A program made the position numbers and the translations under genes. From Ottelia alismoides (Eukaryota; Streptophyta; Magnoliopsida; Alismatales; Hydrocharitaceae), in contig JAZKJV010007246.1 of NCBI GenBank assembly GCA_037367405.1, positions 542,501 through 606,500 of the forward strand: a stretch of 64,000 nucleotides of DNA. Reading direction: 5' to 3'. Positions 55,853 through 64,000 of the stretch are shown here, piece by piece. The stretch's first letter is position 1; each line of letters starts with the position of its first letter. The notes beneath the pieces are model-generated. The model made no database searches. It was not told the origin of the DNA and was given only the letters and a program-made list of their open reading frames with translations.

Positions 55853-57240
55853 TATGTGGCATATAACCTTAGGTGATTTCAGATGACTAATTGGTTGAGC
55901 CCAGCTGAACGTGAAGTTGAATATGATTTGAAGCTGCAATTCCTTAGTGGGAATGCGTACGAGGAATAATATGCATTCCTTAGGGACTTTGAGCTGGTTA
56001 GTTATAATCTTAGACATCTTAGGGTTAGTCAAGAATACATTAGGCTCAAAGCACTTCCTTTTGCCTCAAAGGATAAGGCATATTACTAGATAAATAAGCT
56101 CACGGTAGTCATAACTACCTTTGTTAAGTTGAAGGACCTCTTCCTGAAGAAGTTCTACCCTAACCAAATTGATTCATTCATGAATCACGAGTTTCTCCCA
56201 ACTTCCTGATGAAGCAATATGTGATTCACGGGAGAGATTCAAGGACCTATTGCAGAAATGTCCTTGCCATGATTTAGAGCCTACCATCTTGGTTAAGTCT
56301 TTAGATTCTGAGGTGCAGGATCTAGTTAGTGCTTCTTGTGAGGGAAACTATACACCAAGAGGTGCAGACACCGTCTGGAAAGTGCTTGAATGAATAGCTG
56401 AGACAAGTAGGGCACAAACCGTTAGTCGAGCTCATTTAGAAACCACCAATCCATTCTAATAGAGTAGGGAAATGAAGGATATAGTGGATCCTTTTGACAT
56501 GGGCCTTATAGACGATATAGTCATAGTAGTTGAGTGGATATATAGGTGCATGCATGAGTTGGACAACATCTTATCCAAAATGCCTAAATAGATGGCAGAT
56601 CTTTCTGAGAATGTATCCAACATGAGTGTACCTATCGTAACTGCATCTGTTGCTCCAGTTTACCGTGTTCATCATATTCAGGAGCAGTAGATGTTAGGGC
56701 CAGAACAACCATGGGTAGAGGACCAACCTTTTTCCCATTTTTGTCCACATAAGCCACCATCTGTAGAAATAGTCATCGAGGAGCCTTTCCAAGTGTGGGA
56801 AGTAAATGGTGTATGGTATACACACGATCCTGCTAGACAGGGGAATTCTGGGGATCGTTTCTCAAACCAACATCCCAGACTCTTCTAGCACCACCGAGCT
56901 CTCGAGATGTTCCTTATCAAGCACCAAGGCATCAACAACAATATGGGAATCAGTAGGCGTATCAATCGGGCCAACAGGACCCGAATACTCAGCATCATGA
57001 CCAACCACAATAATAGTCTTATGGTAATGAGTGCCAGTCGTCACGTCCTTCCTTTTCTTTTTCTCAGTCACAACAATCATCTTCTGGTTCCATTGATTTT
57101 CAGCATCAAATTTTAGAGGAGTTGCATTCCTATCGGAGCGAAGTACATGTTTTGAGTGTTGATCTCAACCGTTTATCCCACATACATGATGAGCACAATG
57201 CTCGTACTACATCCATTCCTGTCAAGTTTTAGGCTAATCC
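55853..57240 (+). pseudogene. X gag (Gypsy Retrotrans_gag), decayed
   Basis: The structural protein of Gypsy element X, continued from 45621. Reading from about 55960, FLSGNAYEE, then YAFLRDFELV, and about 30 residues on IRLKALPFASKDKAYY and LKDLFLKKFYPNQ match the well-known core of plant Gypsy gag proteins (the P-F-S-L-x-D-x-A segment followed by F-L-x-K-[FY]-[FY]-P). After a frame change RERFKDLLQKCPCHDLEPT-like text completes the core. Stops occur at several former Gln or Trp codons. The Pro/Gln-rich C-terminal half extends to about 57240. It suggests the Tat/Athila side of Gypsy, not certain. Confidence 0.8.
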
Positions 57241-57989
57241 CAATAGCTTGAACAAACCTCAACAACAACATATGTTAGATAGATATACTACTCAGATTCT
57301 CTTAAATTTGGGCATGAGATCTTTCCGTTTCATTATGTGAATCATATGTCTCTTAGGAGCCGATGGACCGTGGTTGTACATATCAGGCAAGGGAAATGGA
57401 GGGGACGGACTTTGAGGCTCAACTTGAGGAGACTTTAGAGGATGATGACACCAGACATTTTCAAAAGGATAAACATAGAGAAGAATCTTCAAAGAGGAAA
57501 TGAAGGAGAAGAACAAAAATGGAGCAGCATACATCAGATTTATAATATGCGAAGGATCTTTTACCTTCAGATAAGGAGAATGCTCATTCACCCAGCATTC
57601 CCTATACTAAAGTAGACAATTTTGTTGCTATTCCAATTATAAAAAAATTATATGTGAAAAACCCAGTTTCTATAAATAATAAAGAACATGTTTCTGTTTA
57701 TTATTCTAAGCCTTAACATAATTCTCTGCCTATCCCTTTCCCCTATGCTCTTATGGCAAGAAAGCGTATCATTAATAAGATTCAAAAAGATGGAAATGGC
57801 ATGATTCTTTAGAGATAATATCATTATTAAAGTGTCATTTGATGAATAAGTTGCCAGTCATCTTGCATTCCAAAAATACTTGAAGGTGAGAAGCAAACCT
57901 TGCAGAATATGCTGGAAGAAACCAAACAACTACGTCAAGACCCATGTTTTATCCGTAGCCACAAAAATTTGTCTCGAGAATTAGAAATA
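57241..57989 (+). other. X gag end or spacer, decayed
   Basis: There are acidic and Lys-rich short open stretches with stops (for example around 57560-57720), consistent with the region between gag and protease of a Gypsy element. No enzyme motif was recognised. The minus open frame 57292-57591 is not convincing. Confidence 0.4.
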
Positions 57990-58177
57990 GAAACATCAAG
58001 TATTTCACATTTAAATTTAATTAACAATTTTCTCGTGTCCTCGTGTTAGACCATGGACTTCCCAGGTCAAAATTAAAACTGAACTCTCTTCATAGAGATC
58101 ATTAATTCCGTTTTGTGTGAAAAGCTTAGTGCTCTTGCTACAACGGATAGATATTAACTTATGAATTTAGCGATCCA
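57990..58177 (+). repeat. 3' end of an LTR of X-prime (X family)
   Basis: This stretch matches 23610-23777 (end of the X 5' LTR): aatttaattaacaa, ctcgtgtcct, tgtgtgaaaagct. It ends CA five bases before the primer-binding site, as in X. Only the last 190 bp is recognisable; the left side continues as gag-like DNA, so the rest is absent or too diverged. Confidence 0.65.
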
Positions 58178-58182
58178 TAAGA

Positions 58183-58200
58183 TGGTGCCATTGTCGGGTA
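58183..58200 (+). promoter_or_regulatory. Gypsy-type primer-binding site of X-prime
   Basis: tggtgccattgtcgggta closely resembles the tggcgccgttgccgggga type of plant Gypsy elements. Confidence 0.8.
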
Positions 58201-58376
58201 AGCTACACATTTTGTGATTATTTTCAGTATCAAATATTTATTTAGTGATTTGTAGGATTAATTGTTGTTTAGCTTGTTTACCTTATTGTTGTCCTGTGTT
58301 GCTTTGTATTGTCCTTTTAATTTAGCGTATTAATCTTTCTAGAATTTTCTAAATTATTTTGTTTTGTTATGTGGTA
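58201..58376 (+). other. X-prime leader with unoccupied B target
   Basis: Homologous to 23801-23897 plus 43846-43905. It contains gtattgtccttttaa at 58306-58320 without element B. It ends in a T-rich run and gtggtagg, also present at 43897, before the protease reading. Confidence 0.8.
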
Positions 58377-58834
58377 GGCTCGCGGAGTCAAAGAATGTCA
58401 AAGATGTGCCACAAAAGAAGGGAAATTTATATGCACGTTATGTTGTGAGTCATATTGATGACATAGCATTTACACACACTCTCTTAGATAATGCTACTTC
58501 AATTAGCTTATTACCTTTTACCTTAAATGAGAAATTGATGTTGGGACCTCTATGTAAATCTAGAGCATTACATAAGTTCACAGATAAATCAATGAAAAAG
58601 GCTAATGGTGAGGTCAAGAATGTCATTATCTCAATAGAGGGTCAAGACTAAAAAGTGGACTTTACGGTCCTTGCTATAGATATCCCCTATCATTGGAGAG
58701 ATTCACAGATTATCCTTGCATGGACTTTCCTTAGGACCACTTGATTTCATTTGATTATCATACAGGGATGATGAAGTTCCTTTCTCTAGAAGGAGAAGTG
58801 GAACTATAGCTGAAGCAAACAAAATGACAGAGAC
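58377..58834 (+). pseudogene. X-prime aspartic protease domain (Gypsy), broken
   Basis: The retropepsin-like domain that cleaves the Gypsy polyprotein. Open from about 58377 to 58651. It contains LLDNATSISLLPF where Gypsy elements usually have a D-x-G-A-S motif (the Asp is kept, the Gly is not), then K-L-M-L-G-P and the TDKSMKKANGEVKNVII segment corresponding to the A-D-x-S box and flap region. A TAA stop interrupts at 58649-58651; beyond it VDFTVLAIDIP and AWTFLRTT continue in frame, matching the V-D-F-V-V-L-D and G-R-P-F-L-x-T segments. Gag is missing between leader and protease, implying an internal deletion. Confidence 0.8.
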
Positions 58835-58921
58835 CTGATTCATAATCTAGCACATATTTCTCTTCCCATTCAAAGACTGTGACATAATTAACACAATTGG
58901 GATTTCGACACAAAACCCAGG

Positions 58922-61364
58922 ATACGACGAAGAATGACTAGTCGTACTAGTTGTTCGGTGCAGCGGAATTTAAAATTTTTATTCGATGAAACCACATGAT
59001 CCAAGAACCATTCTCAGATCGTTTCATCTATAACCACAACAAGTATAATGCAATACCTCCTGAAGCGTGGTTGATCAAGTCTCTAAAGGAAGAGACCTCC
59101 TGTCTCAAGTCCGATCGTCGGCGAGAACGCTTGCGAGCGCGGGGTTGAACAGCATTGTCCTCGCAATCCAAGAAGATGATCCAAGCGTGGTTGCTCCTGA
59201 TCTCGTCGCACGAGATCGAATGTCTCCTTCGTGGGTGTAGCACACCAAGAAGACGGAGAACCAAAGAACGTCGAAGCAGCGACGCGGTGGCGAAGGAGAC
59301 GACGGTTCCCTCCTCTAGGGTTTGGTGGTCGGCCACAAATTAGAGGGAGAGAGGGCTGACGTGTGTAGAGAAGAAAGAGAGAGAGAGCCTCCATATCACA
59401 TATCTAGAGAGAGCATGGTATGCCTCTCTATTTATAGGGTTTTGGGATCCATGGATCTCAATCCATGGGACACATAAAATCAATGGGTGAGATTGATTTA
59501 TATTAATCCAATGGTCAAGATTGTTGTTGGTAAATCCAACAAATTTAGGTTAAAATATATTTGACAAAATCAAATATAAATTAGTCCTAAATCAAATCAA
59601 CAAATAAGGAGAGAAGATACATGGAGATTCCATCTCCATATACCTTCCATGTGGACGGCCACACATTCCTTATTGGAATGATGTGCCGCCCACTTATTTC
59701 CATGGGGAGAGCAATCTCATGAATTTCATGAGATTGCATATCTCCATGGAAATATCTCTTTATTTATTGTTGGGTTATTATTCTTCAAAAATAATTCAGA
59801 ATTATATTTGAGAATATTGCAATCTTGCCATGGAAAAAATTGTGAATTATATTCACAACCCAAAATAACATATAATTTACATTGTCAATTAATTACACAA
59901 TGTGTATCCAATACACATAATTAATCAAAACATATAAATTATAATTAGCTCTTTCTAATACATTATAAATCACATTTATAATATATTATGAATAATTGGA
60001 TATTTCTATCCACATTATTCTTATCCATAATAATTAAATCACATTTAATTACATTGGATAATTCTTCACACATCAATACGATTAAATCACATTTAATCAT
60101 CATTTCTTCATTGAATAGATCTTATGGAATTATTCTTGAACCATTCAAGAATAATGCAATCTCTCCGCAGATACTTGGAGATAAGGACAGGGCGATTGTA
60201 TTGTTCCACGTATAGTGACATTGATATTGAGATCATATCTCAAATCCAGACCGCGGGCCTCTCATATATGCTTGATTAAATCAAGACCGTAAATCTAATC
60301 TTCTCATTGTATCTGAATCACTTTCAGATCAATGTCCAACACTTGGACCAAGATTAGATCACTTCTCTACTAAGAGGAGTCACTAAAATCCGGACCCGTT
60401 TCATCACTCCCGAGGAATGGAAGCGTCATGGTTATACAACCGTTTATGATCAAATCACCCTCAGGTATTCCCAATACCTGTACATCCTGCATACTGGAAG
60501 ACACAGACTAAACCCGAAGTATCGGATCAACTTTGAACTGTCTACTTCATGGTTTTATCAGTAAGTTTCTCATTCGATCATTGGAGTTGTTATCGATCAT
60601 ACACTTTCCAAAATGTGTATATCATACCTAGGTCTTGATCATATACTAAAAGTATATATCAAACCTACAAATTCAGTCAAGCTTCCAATGCGAGACGACC
60701 ATGCACATGGAATTTGATTCTTCCCAATATCTCATGAGTGAGCTCATGTCTTCCGGTTCAGTAACTGAACATGTATGATCCCTTTGAGAGATCGTATTAC
60801 TCATATGCCCTTATATGCACACCAGCGCGTCGGTGTATAGACCTTTATTAGGTCATCAACTATTGGTCTGCCAAATGTACATACTTAGACATATAGCAAC
60901 ACACCTGTCTCCGGTCAGAGGATGCGTGCCTATATCATGACAGCATACGATATAGGACTTTGGTTATCTCGATCTCGTTAAGTCAACTCTTTGACCTAAC
61001 TAATCTGACACCTCCGAATCTCTATTCCTCTACAGAGGACCTGCATCAAGAGGTCGGTCAGATATCAGCCTTCAGAGATAAGGATTGCCATCTCCTACTC
61101 AGGCTGGAGATCATCTCTTAACAATCATTTGACGGCGCTTGATGAGTCCTCAATCTAACTCTTTAGATATTCATCCAAGCACCAACCTCTATGATTCAAT
61201 AGTTGAATCAACTGCTGTATGATTATTAAGATGGCCATGGTACATATCCTAATTGTACTAAGGGACCTATTATGCAAATTAATTATTTTTCATTTCAGAT
61301 CAGGGAATGATATTTGCAATAACATTTATTGCATAATGGCTCACCGGGGCTCGCATTTCCAACA
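58922..61364 (-). repeat. E4 3' LTR, U5 end missing
   Basis: It starts on the plus strand with atacgacgaagaatgactag, equal to a point about 65 bp inside the solo LTR (near 10713). The TATA box reads ctataaatag on the minus strand (59428-59437). It has ggatgtccaaca-type end at right. Most similar to E1 LTRs (for example ggaagcgtcatggttataca near 60418). The 59028-59394 open frames on the minus strand are the R-U5 region. Confidence 0.9.
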
Positions 61365-63377
61365 ATCTCCTACTAGCCCAAAGAGCCATAATGGGCTAAT
61401 CATTTAAACCCGCACTCATGTGACAATCATAGGCTATTGAAAAGATAGGTAGGTAAGATGATCAGTCACTCTGTTCCCGCGAGACTATGCCAAGTCCTTT
61501 TAACGGCACTTGCATATCCCCAGTAACAATGCTCGCATCTAATGCGAATGTTTCATCTTATGCAATCAATACTCAATCTTGTTAAAAAAATATATAGTGT
61601 CCTTGACACTAAGGCTTAACAATTATCATAACCAGTATTACCATAATCCTTATAAGAATATCCTTATTTCTGGAGATCTCTATCTCCTAAGGTATCTATA
61701 GTTAAGACCTTTTAGATCACTATCTATAAAGTCTTAAACTTTTGAAGATAAGACTTTGAGATCACTATCTCAAAAATCTTGTCATCTATGAAGATTTTGT
61801 TATTACTGCAACCAAGTGTTTTGTTTTCATAGTAGGACTAGTAACAGTTTACTACTCCCACTGCATGGCAGCCATCTGGCTTTTGTACACATCTAGCATA
61901 CACCCGGCTTCTCAGAACTGATGCCCAAAGGCAAGTAGTTCTAGCATTCACTTCCTCAACTCTTTGAGGTGCTATCCCTTTAGATAGGTCAGTACCATAT
62001 CTTAAGGGATGGAAGCCTTTCTTGGAATTTCTATGAATAGAATATGTCCAAGGTGTACTACAAATGTGACAGTCCCATTATCCTCTTCTCTTGGCTTCTG
62101 AACAACTTCAGAACTAAGATCTAAGAGGTATCTTTGAAATCATATTTTAAGATATGGAATAGCCAGTCCATAAAACACTTATTATCATCCTTATATCATT
62201 CTAAATGATTAGGATATTATATACATTTAGCACAATGAACACAAAGGCACTCCCACTAATCTTCACACGACTCATCCAGATTCTATCTGAAATCATAACA
62301 TTTATAATTTCATAAAATCTATGATCCTACTTAAAGAAGCTTATTTGAGTCCATAGATGGATTCTTCAGCTTTCACATCTTGCTTTCCTCAATCATGAAG
62401 CCCTGAAGTTACTTCATGTGAATATCCTCAAAGAGGTATTTGTAGAGGAATGCAATATTGACTTACATCTTGAAGATGCAATAGTCAAGTTGTGTAGCTA
62501 AGGTTAGCAACATTCTGAGGTTTTAAGCATGGTCACCGAAGAGCAAGTCTCATTGCAAGCAATGTCTTCTCTTCCAGTGTGTAGCTCATGGCTACAAACC
62601 GTGCTTTGAAGGTCTCTACCTTCTCATCAGGTTCCATTTCTCTTGAAGATCCATTTACACCTCTACAGGTATCACCCATATAGGTGGATCCTCGAGGGTC
62701 CATATACAACACTTGTATATGAATTCTACATTAGAATTTTATTGCTATCCATCTATCCATGCTATGATCTTCAGAAGCTTCATCACATGAAGTTCGATCA
62801 TTGTCAGATTTCTCTAACACATGGAATCCATCCTCAAACTCATTTGAAGAGGTATTAGTGTTTCATCTTTAATTGTCCTTTTAGTTTCCAATTTCAGGAG
62901 TCTCATTATCTTCTCAAGATTAAATGAGTTCCTACACTTCATTTCCATCTTGATTCTCAAGAGTCTCAACCTCTAAGAATCACATTCTCAGAGATGAGAT
63001 ACTTAAGAATCTCAAGGTCATAAATTAGGTATCCATACCATCCTTTATTTTCCTAATGAAGCAGCACTCTCAAGTCCTAGATTCCAACATACATGGAACC
63101 TTCTTAAGGATATACATTGTAGTCTCTACTACACATATATACCTGGAAACTAAGGGATAATTATGCTAAAATTCATCATTGATAAGATCATGTCACACAT
63201 GATCCAATTGTAACTACCTATAACTCTATTGAGTAAAGATGTGTTAGGAGGATTGAGATAGAAATGATATTGATATCTCCATAAGGTATTCTTCGAATTT
63301 ATCTAGTAGGTACTTGCTACCTAGTTAGATCAAATTCATTCTATCTTCCTTCAAACCTTGGTTCTAAACCAAATATA
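61365..63377 (-). pseudogene. E4 pol remnant (RNase H to integrase), decayed
   Basis: On the minus strand it aligns with 16310-18149 of E1 and 51270-53281 of E2. The reverse-transcriptase region near 62215-62290 has the same missing 8 bp and the same Asn-Val in place of Tyr-Val. The complement of 62340-62410 has stops at the same former Gln position after the MKxP motif. It retains the 180-bp piece (62420-62640) that E1 lost. It breaks off at ggttctaaaccaaa (about 63364-63377). Confidence 0.8.
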
Positions 63378-63590
63378 ATGAGGGATATTTACACCCATAA
63401 CCCTGAGTAATCTCGTAATTACCCCAGGAACCCTCTATAAACACTAATTATCCTCAGGACCCTGAATAACCACGCCGTTTTACACCCATAACCTTCCGTT
63501 AGTTTCGTTCGTTAACTCAACCAGATAGTTGAGTTAATCTAACCCAATTCATGATCCTACGGTGGAGGTTAATCAAAAAAAAAAGAAAAG
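63378..63590. mobile_element. Possible end of an unidentified transposon
   Basis: At about 63378 E4 homology ends abruptly. The new sequence begins tgagggatatttacacccat and repeats the theme tttacacccataacc at 63390 and 63479, followed by ccgttagtttcgttcgttaa. Such telltale strings are common at ends of plant DNA transposons, but the other end is outside the window and no inverted repeat can be tested. Ends in an A-run at 63567-63581. Confidence 0.35.
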
Positions 63591-64000
63591 AAGGAAGGAG
63601 GAAGTGGGTTCCATCCTAGAGGAGCTAGCACGATGGGAACTTTCACGGAGGAGGCCGAGCAGCAGGGGAGGGGCGGCTGCAGGCGGAGTCGCGCGGAGGA
63701 GAGGGGCTGCAGGGGGAGGAGGCGCGCGGGGGAGGGGGAGGGGGGGCTGCAGGGGGGAGGAGGTGCACGGGGGAGGAGGTGCGCAGGGGAGGGAGGCCTG
63801 CAGGGGGCTGGAGGCGCGCGGGGGAGGGGGAGGGGGCAGCAGGCGGAGGAGGCGCGCGGGGGAGGAGGTGCGCGGGGGAGAGTGGGCTGCAGGGGGAGGA
63901 GGTATGCGGGGGAGGGGGCTGCAGGGGGAGGAGGTGCGCGGGGGAGGGAGGCCTGCAGGGGGCTGGAGGCGCGCGGGGGAGGGGGAGGGGGCAGCAGGCG
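63591..64000 (+). repeat. G-rich minisatellite, 155-bp higher-order period
   Basis: An abrupt change to very GC-rich, purine-rich sequence. Short units such as ggaggaggtgcgcggggga and gggctgcagggggagg alternate from about 63650. The block ending gcagcaggcg recurs at 63836-63845 and 63991-64000, exactly 155 bp apart, and about 70 bp before each copy agree almost perfectly. Runs of 4-7 G occur many times. The array continues past the window edge. Confidence 0.9.

Larger units (their letters stand above)
58922..63377 (-). mobile_element. E4: Ty1/Copia retrotransposon, truncated at both ends
   Basis: A minus-strand member of the family, E1 type. It has one LTR (58922-61364) missing about the last 65 bp of U5, and an interior up to 63377 where it stops within the integrase region. 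No target duplication can exist. The LTR inner edge (tcgcatttccaaca at 61351-61364) with complement of the polypurine tract (atctcctactagcccaaag) is intact. Confidence 0.9.

Noticed and set aside
1..64000. tRNA, rRNA, CRISPR array or bacterial-type operon
   Set aside because: No cloverleaf, rRNA core sequence or regularly spaced direct-repeat array was seen; all repeated sequence is explained by LTRs, MITEs and simple repeats.

Overview
The window looks like repeat-rich intergenic DNA from the nuclear genome of a flowering plant (monocot or dicot cannot be decided). It is AT-rich, has no recognisable host gene, RNA gene or CRISPR array, and is mostly nested LTR retrotransposons in different states of decay. 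Four members of one unusual Ty1/Copia family with very long LTRs (2.3-2.6 kb), called E1-E4 here, plus one solo LTR, account for about half of it. The rest is Ty3/Gypsy material: X, X-prime, and a non-coding LARD-like element B. There are also small DNA transposons and a GC-rich minisatellite at the right edge.

Layout. 1-6880: decayed, mostly unassigned DNA with one clean foldback MITE (5268-5655, 9-bp target duplication). 6886-20750: complete Copia element E1 (+), target duplication CAAGA, itself hit by a minus-strand solo LTR (10657-12936, duplication AGGAT) and by a 1.2-kb Mutator-like element (13487-14681) carrying a GC-rich, gene-like segment. 20787-21128: a second MITE of the first one's family. 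About 21138-23897 and 43841-45621: 5' end of Gypsy element X (+). 23898-43840: element B (-), with about 3-kb LTRs and a 3.06-kb non-coding interior, sitting in the X leader; B in turn carries Copia E3 (-, 25050-35870, duplication ATCTG) inside its 3' LTR. 45622-55852: Copia E2 (+), inside the X gag. 55853-57990: rest of X gag. 57990-58834: an LTR end, primer-binding site, leader and protease remnant of X-prime. 58922-63377: Copia E4 (-), truncated at both ends. 63378-64000: an unidentified element end and a G-rich minisatellite with a 155-bp higher-order period.

Inferred order of events: X is oldest; B entered the X leader and E3 entered B; E2 entered the X gag. E1 landed separately and was later hit by the solo-LTR element and the Mutator-like element. 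Four nesting events are supported by target duplications and/or by an unoccupied copy of the target elsewhere in the window.

Functionally, no element here is autonomous. E3 is best preserved: gag, zinc knuckle, integrase, reverse transcriptase and RNase H are readable, but broken by stops, frameshifts and substitutions at catalytic residues. E1, E2 and E4 share the same reverse-transcriptase lesions at three different insertion sites, which suggests that a defective lineage was multiplied in trans. E2 combines E3-type LTRs and leader with the E1/E4-type defective coding region and looks like a recombinant. No clearly new protein-based system was found; the most notable content is this retrotransposon history.
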